Shown here piece by piece: positions 53,814 through 62,687 of a DNA stretch of 64,000 bases (within the stretch, counting starts at the first letter, position 1; each line of letters starts with the position of its first letter). The position numbers and the translations under genes are program-made. The notes under the pieces are model-generated. The model did no database searches. It saw only the letters and a list, made by a program, of their open reading frames with translations, and had not been told where the DNA came from. This DNA comes from Sulfitobacter sp. D7. GTDB lineage: Bacteria; Pseudomonadota; Alphaproteobacteria; Rhodobacterales; Rhodobacteraceae. The stretch covers positions 1,302,001 to 1,366,000 of the forward strand of contig NZ_CP020694.1 in assembly GCF_003611275.1 (NCBI RefSeq), written 5' to 3'.

Positions 53814-55727
53814 TCAGGCGCTTTCCTTGCCCTTGCTTTCACCCAGATTGAGAAAGGCCGTTTCCAAGTCTTTCTGCAATTCTTTCGCCCGGGCGACATA
53901 GGCGGCGTTCTGCGAAGGGGGCACATCTGGGCGCCAGAGGGCCGCCAATTCGCGGACCGAATCCCGGTCATGGGCATAGAATAGCTTTTGCGCCTCGTTC
54001 GCTTCGAAATCCGAAAGCCCCATGTTTTCCAACACATATCGCCCGGCCCTGAGGGAGCTGTCGAACATCTCGCGCACGATGTCATTCGACCCGGCCTGAT
54101 AGTGGCGATAGACCTCTTCGCGGTCGCGCGCGCGGCTGACGATATGCACATGCGGGTTCTCCTTGCGCGCGTAGGAGATCAGAGAGACCGCCGATTTCGG
54201 GTCATCAAGCGCCACCACCAGCACGCTGGCCTCTTGCAAACCCGCCTTGCGCAGGATGTCGGGCCGCGTCGGATCACCCAAAAAACCTTTGAAGCCAAAG
54301 CGCCGCATGACGGCGATGGTCTCGGGGTTGTGGTCCAACACGACGGTTTGAAAGCCGCTGGCCTGTACCATCCGGTTCACCATCTGCCCAAAACGCCCCA
54401 CGCCCGCGATGATCACCGGACCGCTGCTGTCGATCTCATCGGCGATGACGGGGGCGCTGTCGTCAAGGCGTCGGCTGATCAGGTCGTGCAGGATAAACAG
54501 CAGCGGCGTGATCAGCATGGTCAGCGCCACCACCAGCAAGAGCGTCTCGCCAATCGGGTCGGGCATGACACCGGTGGCGAGGGAGAAGCTGACCAGCACA
54601 AAGCCAAACTCCCCGGCCTGCGCGAGTGCCAGCGTAAACAGCCAGCCATCGCGTCCTTTCAGACGGAACAGGCGGCCTAGCACCATGAGGATCAGCGCTT
54701 TGACGATGATAACCAAAAGCGCCATGCAGATCAGGATTAGCGGTTTTTCGAACAGCAGGACAAAGTTGATGCCCGCGCCGACGGTGATGAAAAACAGCCC
54801 CAAGAGCAGCCCTTTGAAGGGCTCAAGGTCGGTCTCTAGCTCGTGGCGGAATTCGCTGCTGGCCAAGACCACACCGGCGAGGAAGGCACCAAGCGCGGGT
54901 GAGAGCCCGACCACCGTCATCAGCGAGGAAATCCCCACCACGATCAGCAGCGCCAGCGCCGTGTACATCTCGCGCAGTTTGGCAAGGTGGATATAGCGGA
55001 ACACGGGCCGGGTCAGGTAGATGCCGACGAGGATGATCGCCGCTACGGCCCCAATGGTTACCAGCGTCACGCCCCAGCCGGGCAGGCTTTGAACAAAGGT
55101 CTGGGCGGCATGGGCGGCGTCATTGCCGTGGCTGGCCTCCGCGCTCAGATGCGCGTTCTCGACCTCTTGGGGATCAAGTGAAATCGCCCCGTTGGGCAGG
55201 ATCCCCCCGGCAAGCCCCGTGGCCAGCAGCGGCAGGAAGGCGAGGATGGGGATCACCGCGATATCTTGGGTCAACAGCACCGAGAAGACGGATCTGCCCC
55301 CCTGTGTTCGCATCAATCCCTTTTCCGAAAGGGTCTGCAACACGATCGCCGTGGAAGAAAGCGCGAGTGTCAGACCAATCGCCAGCGCCACGCGCCACGG
55401 CTGGTCATAGGCCATGGCGATGGCCATCAGCGCCGCTGTCGACAGCAGCACCTGCAGCCCGCCCAAGCCCAAAAGCCGATGCCGCATGTCCCAGAGCGCA
55501 CGGGGCTCCAGTTCCAACCCGATGAGGAACAGCATCATCACCACGCCGAATTCCGCGAAATGCTGCACGTCCTTCGTCTCGGACCCGACCAGTCCTAACA
55601 CCGGGCCGATCAGAATGCCCGCCGCGAGGTAGCCCAGCACCGACCCAAGCCCCAATCGCGCGGCAATCGGCACGGCGATCACGGCGGCGGCCAGATAGAC
55701 GGAGGCTTGGAACAGGAAACCTTCCAT
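53814..55727 (-). CDS. KefB/KefC-type monovalent cation:proton antiporter (CPA2)
   Basis: A 637-residue transporter. About twelve membrane helices are seen, including the family pieces FGVVMMLFLIGLELEP (residues 60-75), LALSSTAIVLQTLSEKG, LLTQDIAVIPILAFLPLL and LSPALGAFLAGVVLASSEF. The C-terminal RCK_N domain starts near residue 420 with VIIAGVGRFGQMVNRMVQASG and DHNPETIAVMRRFG. It would export K+ in exchange for H+ with nucleotide-linked gating. No glutathione-binding residues were checked. Confidence 0.9.
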   Translation of the reverse strand: MEGFLFQASVYLAAAVIAVPIAARLGLGSVLGYLAAGILIGPVLGLVGSETKDVQHFAEFGVVMMLFLIGLELEPRALWDMRHRLLGLGGLQVLLSTAALMAIAMAYDQPWRVALAIGLTLALSSTAIVLQTLSEKGLMRTQGGRSVFSVLLTQDIAVIPILAFLPLLATGLAGGILPNGAISLDPQEVENAHLSAEASHGNDAAHAAQTFVQSLPGWGVTLVTIGAVAAIILVGIYLTRPVFRYIHLAKLREMYTALALLIVVGISSLMTVVGLSPALGAFLAGVVLASSEFRHELETDLEPFKGLLLGLFFITVGAGINFVLLFEKPLILICMALLVIIVKALILMVLGRLFRLKGRDGWLFTLALAQAGEFGFVLVSFSLATGVMPDPIGETLLLVVALTMLITPLLFILHDLISRRLDDSAPVIADEIDSSGPVIIAGVGRFGQMVNRMVQASGFQTVVLDHNPETIAVMRRFGFKGFLGDPTRPDILRKAGLQEASVLVVALDDPKSAVSLISYARKENPHVHIVSRARDREEVYRHYQAGSNDIVREMFDSSLRAGRYVLENMGLSDFEANEAQKLFYAHDRDSVRELAALWRPDVPPSQNAAYVARAKELQKDLETAFLNLGESKGKESA

Positions 55728-55745
55728 TGCGGTCCTCTCTCAATG

Positions 55746-56201
55746 TCAGGTGGGCAGCGGCCCGTCCTGTTTCAGTTGGTCCATGACAATCTGGCTATGC
55801 ACCCGGCTAACGGCCTGATGGGGCAGAAGAACGTCGTGAATGAGCCTGTTCAGGCTCGGCAGATCGTCACAATAGACTCTCAAGAGATAGTCCGCATCCC
55901 CCGTCATCGTCCAAACGCTCACAATCTCGGGACGGGTGGCCATAAGCCGCGCAAAGCTGGCCGAATGCTCTGGCCCGTGGGTGCCCAGATGCACCTGCAC
56001 GAAGCCCTGCACATTAAGCCCCATCCGCACCGGATCGAGCCGCGCATGATAGCCGCGAATATAGCCCTCTGCCTCCAACCGCTGCCGCCTGCGCCCGGCT
56101 TGGCTGGAGGATAGGTTGAGCTCTTGGCCCAGTTCCTGCGCCGTGAGGTGGGCGTTTTTTTGCAGTGCCGTCAGCAGCCGCCGATCTGTTTCATCCAACA
56201 T
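55746..56201 (-). CDS. Lrp/AsnC-family transcriptional regulator
   Basis: A 151-residue regulator. The helix-turn-helix is residues 5-50 (LDETDRRLLTALQKNAHLTAQELGQELNLS...) and the RAM ligand domain follows (VSVWTMTGDADYLLRVYCDDL). The start at ATG 56201 was chosen over ATG 56219 because the family begins LDxxD. It is divergent from hpd. A GGTAAT / ATTACC dyad sits between, so hpd and tyrosine breakdown are likely targets. Confidence 0.88.
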   Translation of the reverse strand: MLDETDRRLLTALQKNAHLTAQELGQELNLSSSQAGRRRQRLEAEGYIRGYHARLDPVRMGLNVQGFVQVHLGTHGPEHSASFARLMATRPEIVSVWTMTGDADYLLRVYCDDLPSLNRLIHDVLLPHQAVSRVHSQIVMDQLKQDGPLPT

Positions 56202-56227
56202 GATGCGTATTTCCCGCATGGTTTATG

Positions 56228-56258
56228 GGTAATATGCTCTTCTTGCGCGAAAATTACC
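56228..56258. promoter_or_regulatory. Dyad between the Lrp gene and hpd
   Basis: GGTAAT (56228-56233) and ATTACC (56253-56258), arms of six bases spaced by 19 bases, in the shared promoter region of the Lrp-type regulator and hpd. Confidence 0.45.
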
Positions 56259-56339
56259 AGAACCATGCCGCGAAACGCGCAAACAGCGCGGAACGTGCAT
56301 CGTATCATGGGCCAAATCCCAAAAGCAGAGGAGACTGAC

Positions 56340-57434
56340 ATGGGCCCTTTCCCACATGACGCCCCGAAATCGCAGATCACGGCAGAGAACCCCGCCGGCA
56401 CCGATGGTTTCGAGTTTGTCGAATTTGCCAGCCCCGACCCGCAGGCGCTGCGCGATGTCTTTACCAAAATGGGCTATGCCCATGTCGCCAATCACAAGAC
56501 GAAAAAGATCGAACTTTGGCAGCAGGGTGACATCACCTATGTGCTGAACCACGACCCCGAAAGCTTTGCCGCGCGTTTCGTCGAAGAGCATGGCCCCTGC
56601 GCACCCTCGATGGGCTGGCGTGTGGTCGATGCACAAAAGGCGTTGGAACATGCGGTCGCCAAGGGGGCCGAGGAATACAAAGGCGATGGAAAGGTGCTGG
56701 ACGTGCCTGCAATCATGGGGATCGGCGGCTCGCTGATCTATTTCGTTGATCAGTATTACGACACCTCGCCCTACAATTGGGAATACGACTGGATCGCGAC
56801 CTCCAAGCCCGAGGGCGTTGGGTTCTACTACCTCGATCACCTCACGCATAATGTCCACAAGGGCAATATGGATGTCTGGTTCAAGTTCTACGGCGATCTG
56901 TTCAACTTCCGCGAAATTCGCTTCTTTGACATCGAAGGTAAGTTCACCGGCCTCACCAGCCGCGCGCTGACCTCGCCCTGTGGCCGCATTCGCATCCCGA
57001 TCAACGAAGACCGCGGCGAGACCGGGCAGATCGTGGCCTATCTGAAGAAGTACAACGGCGAAGGCATCCAGCATATCGCCGTGGGCGCGCGCGATATCTA
57101 TGACGCCACGGATGCGATTGCCGACAACGGTCTCAAATTCATGCCCGGCCCGCCCGAGACCTACTACAAGATGAGCAAGGACCGCGTGACCGGCCATGAA
57201 GAGCCGCTGGACCGGATGCAGAAACACGGCATCCTGATCGACGGCGAAGGTGTCGTCGACGGGGGCGAGACGCGCATCCTGTTGCAGATTTTCTCGAAAA
57301 CGGTCATCGGCCCGATCTTCTTTGAGTTTATTGAGCGCAAGGGCGATGACGGGTTCGGCGAAGGCAACTTCAAAGCGCTGTTTGAATCGATCGAGCAAGA
57401 GCAGATCGACAACGGCGAGCTTGAGACCTCGTAA
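56340..57434 (+). CDS. hpd: 4-hydroxyphenylpyruvate dioxygenase
   Basis: A 364-residue iron enzyme that turns 4-hydroxyphenylpyruvate into homogentisate in tyrosine degradation. Iron ligands fall at His167 (YLDHLTHNV), His245 (GIQHIAVGARD) and Glu329 (PIFFEFIERKG), the expected positions. The start is ATG 56340 with AGAGGAG upstream; the open frame of 73 more codons covers the promoter. A terminator follows. It is divergent from an Lrp-type gene. Confidence 0.95.
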   Translation: MGPFPHDAPKSQITAENPAGTDGFEFVEFASPDPQALRDVFTKMGYAHVANHKTKKIELWQQGDITYVLNHDPESFAARFVEEHGPCAPSMGWRVVDAQKALEHAVAKGAEEYKGDGKVLDVPAIMGIGGSLIYFVDQYYDTSPYNWEYDWIATSKPEGVGFYYLDHLTHNVHKGNMDVWFKFYGDLFNFREIRFFDIEGKFTGLTSRALTSPCGRIRIPINEDRGETGQIVAYLKKYNGEGIQHIAVGARDIYDATDAIADNGLKFMPGPPETYYKMSKDRVTGHEEPLDRMQKHGILIDGEGVVDGGETRILLQIFSKTVIGPIFFEFIERKGDDGFGEGNFKALFESIEQEQIDNGELETS

Positions 57435-57460
57435 GAAAAGCACATTCGGGGAGGGGTGAA

Positions 57461-57484
57461 GGGGCGCTTCGGCGCCCCGTTTTG
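57461..57484 (+). terminator. Terminator of hpd
   Basis: GGGGCGC-TTCG-GCGCCCC followed by GTTTT, 26 bases after the stop. Confidence 0.85.
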
Positions 57485-57512
57485 CGCGCGGTTGCGGGCA
57501 GTCGAACCGGCG

Positions 57513-60395
57513 TTAGTTCGGCATCTTCAGCACGACATTGCGGCCCCGGCGGACATAGCGCAACTCGCTGTCCCCAATCGCAGAGACGCGGCCCCCATCG
57601 ATACGGTCACCCACCTCAACCTTTTGATAGCGCCCATTGCTGAGCCGGACCAAGGCGCGGCGGTTCGATGGTTTGCCGTAGACCCCGATCAGATTGACGT
57701 CCCGCAGGTTGATCGCATTCTTCACCGTGGCCTGTTTCGCGACCGAGGTTTTGGACGGAAAGCGCGGCTGCACCGCTTTGGGGGCGACGCTGGCGACCTG
57801 TGCGGGGGCCGCATCGCGGGCGGCGCGTTTCACGATCCGGTCAAAATTGCGGGGCCGCGTATCGGGGCGGCGTGATTGGGTGGTGGCCTGTTTCGTGGCG
57901 TTCTGGATCGCCGGAGGCGTGGCAAGTGCGGCGGCAACGGCGCCGCTGGTGTCAATCGGATCAACGGTCACTTCGGGCGGGGCGGCAGCGACGAGCGCTT
58001 CTTCTGCCTCTTCCTGAACCGACTTTGGCCGCAACTGCGGGCGCAGGCCCGCCAGTTCGGAGCGCGTCAGCCCATCAAGCTGCGCGCGTTCGGTGGTTTC
58101 TTCCAGATCATCGGGCCGGTCGCGGGGCCGGGCCTCTGCCAAGGCGTTATCGACCTCCGGGGCCACCGGTTCGGCCTCTGGCCGGGTCAGTGTGGCGGGC
58201 GGCTCGGCGGAGGGGCGACCAAGGTAGACCAGATGCCCATCGGGGCTGAGCGCTCCTTGGGCTGAGGGTTTGACCAGACCGCGGGAGTCCAGCGCAAATT
58301 GCGTGCCTGCCGCTACGGGTGAGCTGACCGCGCCGGGGGCCGTATCGGTGCCAAAGGCATCGACCGAGGGCAGGGCCACGGCATCTGTCGTGCTGCTGAT
58401 CGGGTCGATGCTGGTGAGGTAAAGATCGTCGATATCAATTGCCGCCGCCGGGGCCGGGGGCACGTCCGGTGCGCGGGCCCAGATGCCGGTGGTGGCATAT
58501 TTGGCGTCAATCTCGGCCTCGGTCATCTCGGTCAGGGGGCGCGGCTCGGGGTCGCGCAGGGCGTCGAGCACGGCACCGTCTTCATCGGTCAGACCGGCGT
58601 CCAACGCGGCGGTTTCAATCGCGTCCGGCTCAGCTGGTTCAGGGGGCAGCACGGCGATTTCTTCGTCGATGCTGGGCGTTTCCGCCGGGGCCAAGGCTTC
58701 GGCGGTGCTGCGCGGGCTGCGATCGCCAAAGAGCCGCGAGAGGGCGCTGCCCTCGTCAAGGAAGATCGAGGCCCAAGCGGCGACACCTGCAAGGAAAACC
58801 AAGAGCGCCGCTGTCAGGATCAAGCCAAGGAAACGCGGCTTGCCGCCGACTTCGTTGCGGCGACGGGCGCCGAAAACGGTCATTCGATCGGCTTCTGAGG
58901 CGGGGGTGGCGGTGGCCGCGGCGGCGGTGGCCGACCGACGGTCTTTCGATGCCTTGGGCTTACGACGGCTGAGGAAGGCCCCACCGGAGGAGGGCGCTTC
59001 GGGCGTCAGAGAACTGCTGTCGGGCTGGGGGGCTGCGGCCACTGCCGCGGCGGCGGTGGCTGCCGGTTCGACGGGCATCTGCGGGGCCAGCGGGGCCGCG
59101 GCGGGCGAAGGCGCGCCGACGGGCAGCGACGGCGTGCTGGGCGCGGGTGCGGGCGATGGTTCCGGCTTCGCGGCGGGCGGAGGCGGCGGTGTCGCGCGGC
59201 TCGCACCACCAAGGCTGGGTGCACTCTCAGTCCCGCCACGGCGGCTTGCGAAACCGGCAGCAGGGGCGCTGCGCGACGGCGGGGCAGAGAAATCGACCCT
59301 GCGCGAAGGCTCAGACCGCGGGGCGGCGGGCGGCTTGGCCTGTGCTGCGGCCGCTGCGGCCAGTGGCGCAGCGGAGGCCGCAACGCTGCCGCTGGCGGGG
59401 GGCGTCGATAGCGGCGCAGCCTCAGCCGGTTCTGCGGCGGGCGCAGGGGCATCCAGCGCGGGCAGGTCCTCTTCCACTGGCGGTGGCGTTTCTTTTGGCG
59501 TGGGGGCCAGTTCAGCCTCTGCCGCGGGGGCTGACGCTTCTGTTTCCTCTGCCGCAGGGATCACTGCCGCGTCCAGTGCGGGCAGGTCTTCCTCAAGGGG
59601 CGGGGGCGTCTCTTTGGGGGTCGGCTCCAACGCCGCCGGGGGTGTTTCCGGCGATTCCTCGGGGGTGGCCAACTCGGGCAGGTCTTCCTTTGCCGGCGGC
59701 GGTGTCTCTTCGGGCGTAGCTGCGAGATCAGGTTCCGCCAAGGGCGTATCGGCCACGGGCGTATCGGCCACCGGTGTGTCTGCCACTGATGTGTCGGCCA
59801 CGGGCGTCGTCTCATCCGTGTCCACGATCGGCCCCGCAGGCGCGCTCATCACGCCGGAGATCACGATGGGCTCCGCTTCGGGGGTCACGGTTTCGCCGGG
59901 GTCCAAAAGCGCCGATGCGGCTTGGGTCATGCCGAAATGCGGCACGCCTACAAACGCCTCGGCGGCAGGGGCGGCGGCAAAGCTGACAGGGTGGAAACGG
60001 TGCTCCACCGCAAAGGCTTCGGCCTCTTCCAAGGTTTCGCGGGCCACGGCGGCCACATGGCTTTGCGCGCCATCGGCGTGGACGTCGAACACCAGATCAG
60101 CCACCGGATAGGGCGTTGCCCCCTCAAGCGCCTCAGCCGCTGCGGCATGGCGGGCGGCGGGGTCCATTCCGGTGGTGTCGATGGCCAGATATTTGATTTG
60201 CGCGTCGGGGATCAGCAGCAGGCTGCGCAGCCCGCCGGGCTCTAATGCCGTCGCGGTTTTGCGCAAGACCGCCAGTTCCGCCGCCAGATCGGCGCTGTCG
60301 AGCGCCACTTCACCAACAAGCTGCCAGCCGCCCGATGTGCGGTGGAGCAAACGAATGCCGTCGAACGACAGGGAGAGGGTAAAATTCGGCTTCAT
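57513..60395 (-). CDS. Large GspL/PilM-plus-GspC/PilP-like fusion protein
   Basis: A 960-residue protein. The N-terminal 160 residues resemble the cytoplasmic actin-like part of GspL/PilM (LLLIPDAQIKYLAIDTTG, EGATPYPVADLVFDV). A 350-residue Pro/Ala/Glu-rich region with repeats follows, then one membrane segment (FLGLILTAALLVFLAGVAAW near residue 535) and a long acidic Pro/Ala region, and a C-terminal beta domain like GspC/PilP (NRRALVRLSNGRYQKVEVGD...). The ATG at 60395 begins MKPNFTLSLS; 60413 is an alternative, neither with a good site. It looks like a secretion/pilus inner-membrane platform protein condensed into one chain, without its usual partners nearby. The function is unproven. Confidence 0.65.
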   Translation of the reverse strand: MKPNFTLSLSFDGIRLLHRTSGGWQLVGEVALDSADLAAELAVLRKTATALEPGGLRSLLLIPDAQIKYLAIDTTGMDPAARHAAAAEALEGATPYPVADLVFDVHADGAQSHVAAVARETLEEAEAFAVEHRFHPVSFAAAPAAEAFVGVPHFGMTQAASALLDPGETVTPEAEPIVISGVMSAPAGPIVDTDETTPVADTSVADTPVADTPVADTPLAEPDLAATPEETPPPAKEDLPELATPEESPETPPAALEPTPKETPPPLEEDLPALDAAVIPAAEETEASAPAAEAELAPTPKETPPPVEEDLPALDAPAPAAEPAEAAPLSTPPASGSVAASAAPLAAAAAAQAKPPAAPRSEPSRRVDFSAPPSRSAPAAGFASRRGGTESAPSLGGASRATPPPPPAAKPEPSPAPAPSTPSLPVGAPSPAAAPLAPQMPVEPAATAAAAVAAAPQPDSSSLTPEAPSSGGAFLSRRKPKASKDRRSATAAAATATPASEADRMTVFGARRRNEVGGKPRFLGLILTAALLVFLAGVAAWASIFLDEGSALSRLFGDRSPRSTAEALAPAETPSIDEEIAVLPPEPAEPDAIETAALDAGLTDEDGAVLDALRDPEPRPLTEMTEAEIDAKYATTGIWARAPDVPPAPAAAIDIDDLYLTSIDPISSTTDAVALPSVDAFGTDTAPGAVSSPVAAGTQFALDSRGLVKPSAQGALSPDGHLVYLGRPSAEPPATLTRPEAEPVAPEVDNALAEARPRDRPDDLEETTERAQLDGLTRSELAGLRPQLRPKSVQEEAEEALVAAAPPEVTVDPIDTSGAVAAALATPPAIQNATKQATTQSRRPDTRPRNFDRIVKRAARDAAPAQVASVAPKAVQPRFPSKTSVAKQATVKNAINLRDVNLIGVYGKPSNRRALVRLSNGRYQKVEVGDRIDGGRVSAIGDSELRYVRRGRNVVLKMPN
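59742..59801 (-). repeat. Tandem 15-bp repeat in the fusion protein gene
   Basis: Four copies of a 15-bp unit, the first two identical (GGGCGTATCGGCCAC), coding on the reverse strand for VADTP-type units. Such repeats can change copy number without a frameshift. Larger related repeats (about PTPKETPPP.EEDLPALDA) lie on either side, three copies. Confidence 0.85.
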
Positions 60396-60564
60396 CGGGG
60401 TCGACTTTAGCATGGGGTCGGGCGCACTTACAGACGCGCCGCAGTCTTCGCGAAGGATAGAGCAGGAGTTCGCCCAAGGGAAGGGTGCGCGCGGCGCAGG
60501 TGCTTGTCAGCGGGGGCCCGCGATGGGCAAATGGCGGCGCATTGATGCACGGAAAGGAGCGAAC

Positions 60565-61266
60565 ATGCGACTGATGAATTGGGTGGCACTGGCGTGGATG
60601 GCGGGGGCGGGGCTGGTCTCGGCCCAGCAGGGACCGGAAGAGGGGATTATCGTCACCGGCCAAGGCAGCATCGCCGCCGTGCCCGACATGGCGACGATCA
60701 CGCTGGGCGTGACCGAAGAGGCCGAGACCGCCAAAGCCGCGATGGACAAGGTGACCGAAGCGGTATCTGCGATCCTGACCCAGCTTGACGCGCAGGGCAT
60801 CGCGGCGAAGGACCGTCAGACCAGCCGCTTCTACCTGCGCCCCGTGCATGACCGCCGCCCCGTCGAAAATGGCGCCCCGCCGCGCATCACCGGCTATCAA
60901 GCGGGCAATTCGGTGACCGTAAAGGTCCGCGATCTGGACCGGCTTGGTGCGATGATGGACGCGGTGATCGACGAAGGTGCGAATGATTTCAACGGCTTGG
61001 ACTTTGGTCTTCAAGATCCGAAAGGCGCGTTGGCAGAGGCGCGCAAAGCCGCGGTTGCCGATGCCACCGAACGCGCCCGGCAATTGGCCGATGCCGCGGG
61101 GGTGAAGCTGGGCACGCTGATCCGCATGACCGAGAATTCGCATTCCCAGCCTAAGATGTTCGAGGCCGCCCGCATGGGCATGGCGATGGACAGTGCCGTG
61201 GCCGAAGGCGAGGTCGAGCTGCAGGCCGAGGTCTCCATGACCTTCGCGATTGCGCCGGGGCAGTAA
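60565..61266 (+). CDS. Exported SIMPL-domain protein
   Basis: A 233-residue protein with a signal peptide (MNWVALAWMAGAGLVSA, cleavage near residue 21). The SIMPL domain (DUF541) runs from ITVTG-like GIIVTGQGSIAAVPD through DLDRLGAMMDAVIDEGANDF and ARQLADAAGVKLGTL. AAAGGAG six bases before ATG 60565 sets the start. Function in outer envelope or stress is suspected in other bacteria but unproven. Confidence 0.88.
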   Translation: MRLMNWVALAWMAGAGLVSAQQGPEEGIIVTGQGSIAAVPDMATITLGVTEEAETAKAAMDKVTEAVSAILTQLDAQGIAAKDRQTSRFYLRPVHDRRPVENGAPPRITGYQAGNSVTVKVRDLDRLGAMMDAVIDEGANDFNGLDFGLQDPKGALAEARKAAVADATERARQLADAAGVKLGTLIRMTENSHSQPKMFEAARMGMAMDSAVAEGEVELQAEVSMTFAIAPGQ

Positions 61267-61285
61267 GCCGCCTTGGATGGAAAAT

Positions 61286-61310
61286 CCCCCGCCGAGGTGA
61301 TCGGCGGGGG
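61286..61310 (-). terminator. Terminator between SIMPL gene and metY
   Basis: CCCCCGCCGA / TCGGCGGGGG with loop GGTGA. Read on the reverse strand it is followed by ATTTTCC, so it fits metY; it also lies after the convergent SIMPL gene. Confidence 0.75.
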
Positions 61311-61317
61311 CGAAGGT

Positions 61318-62610
61318 TTAGCTGGTCGCTTTGGTCAGCGCCTGATCCAGATCGGCGATCAGATCGTCGGCGTCTTCTGTCCCGATTGAGATACGCACCA
61401 CGCCCGGCCCGGCCCCTGCCGCTTCTTGCTGCTCTTGCGTCAGCTGGCGGTGGGTGGTCGATGCCGAGTGGATGATCAGCGAGCGCGTATCGCCCAAGTT
61501 CGCCACATGGCTAAAGATTTCAAGGCTGTTGACCAGTTTCACGCAGGCGTCATAACCGCCTTTGACCGCAAAGGTGAAAAGCCCGCCCGCGCCCTTGGGG
61601 CAGACCTTTTGCATCCGCTCGTGATAGGGCGAGGATTTCAGCCCGGCGTAGGTGACGTAATCAACGCGGTCGTCCTGTTCGAGCCATTCGGCAACCTTGA
61701 CCGCGTTTTGCACATGGCGGTCCATCCGCAGTGACAGGGTCTCGATCCCCATGAGCGTGTAGTGGGCCGCCTGTGGGTTCATCGTCATCCCCAGATCACG
61801 CAGCCCGATGGCGATGCCGTGGAAGGTGAAGGCCATCGCGCCGAAGGTCTCGTGGAACTTCATCCCGTGATAGGCTTCCTCGGGCTGGCTGAGCGAGGGG
61901 AATTTGTCATTCGCGGACCAGTCGAATTTGCCCGAATCCACGACGCAGCCGCCCATGACGGTGCCGTTCCCGGTGAGGTATTTGGTGGTGGAATGCACCA
62001 CCAGCGTCGCGCCATGCTCAATCGGGCGGCAGAGGTAGGGCGTGGCGCTGGTGTTGTCGATGATCAGCGGAATGCCCGCCGCATCGGCCACATCGGCAAT
62101 GGCGCGCACATCCATGATATAGCCGCCGGGGTTGGCGATGGCCTCACCAAAGACCGCGCGGGTGTCGTCGTCGATCGCATCGGCGACGGCTTGCGGATCG
62201 TCGAAATCGACAAACTTGCAGGACCAACCGAAGCGTTTGATCGTGTGGCTGAACTGCGTGACCGTGCCGCCATAAAGACGGGTGGAGGCGACGATATTCT
62301 TGCCCGGTCCCATCAGCGGGAACAGCGCCATGATCTGCGCCGCGTGACCCGAGGAGCAGCAGACCGCCCCCACACCGCCTTCGAGCGTGGCAATCCGCTC
62401 TTGCAGGACGGCGTTGGTGGGGTTGGTCAGGCGCGAATAGATATAGCCGACTTCTTGCAGGTTAAAGAGCGCCGCCGCGTGATCGGCATCGCGAAAGACA
62501 TAGGCCGTGGTCTGGTAGATCGGCGTCTGCCGCGCACCGGTGGCCGGGTCGGGTGTGGCGCCTGCGTGAATCTGCAACGTGTCAAATTGATGTTTGGGGC
62601 TGTCGGCCAT
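61318..62610 (-). CDS. metY: O-acetylhomoserine aminocarboxypropyltransferase (sulfhydrylase)
   Basis: A 430-residue PLP enzyme that makes homocysteine (or methionine) from O-acetylhomoserine and sulfide. The PLP lysine lies in VVHSTTKYLTGNGTVMGG near residue 208. Other marks are YSRLTNPTNAVLQERIATLE near residue 58 and SSGHAAQI. The first residues QFDTLQIHAG are those of the MetY branch, not MetC. With metF and metR it suggests a local methionine theme, though 29 kb away. Confidence 0.93.
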   Translation of the reverse strand: MADSPKHQFDTLQIHAGATPDPATGARQTPIYQTTAYVFRDADHAAALFNLQEVGYIYSRLTNPTNAVLQERIATLEGGVGAVCCSSGHAAQIMALFPLMGPGKNIVASTRLYGGTVTQFSHTIKRFGWSCKFVDFDDPQAVADAIDDDTRAVFGEAIANPGGYIMDVRAIADVADAAGIPLIIDNTSATPYLCRPIEHGATLVVHSTTKYLTGNGTVMGGCVVDSGKFDWSANDKFPSLSQPEEAYHGMKFHETFGAMAFTFHGIAIGLRDLGMTMNPQAAHYTLMGIETLSLRMDRHVQNAVKVAEWLEQDDRVDYVTYAGLKSSPYHERMQKVCPKGAGGLFTFAVKGGYDACVKLVNSLEIFSHVANLGDTRSLIIHSASTTHRQLTQEQQEAAGAGPGVVRISIGTEDADDLIADLDQALTKATS

Positions 62611-62687
62611 TGGTCTGTCCTCTCAGAAGAATGGATTTCGCGCAGCCTAGGCGCAAAGAACCGTTCAGACAACGGTGGACGGATCGC

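Noticed and set aside
58483..60111. Forward frame of 542 codons opposite the fusion protein gene
   Set aside because: Low-complexity Ala/Gly/Ser/Arg read from the antisense of a Pro/Ala-rich gene; no ribosome site. The reverse frame has recognisable end domains.
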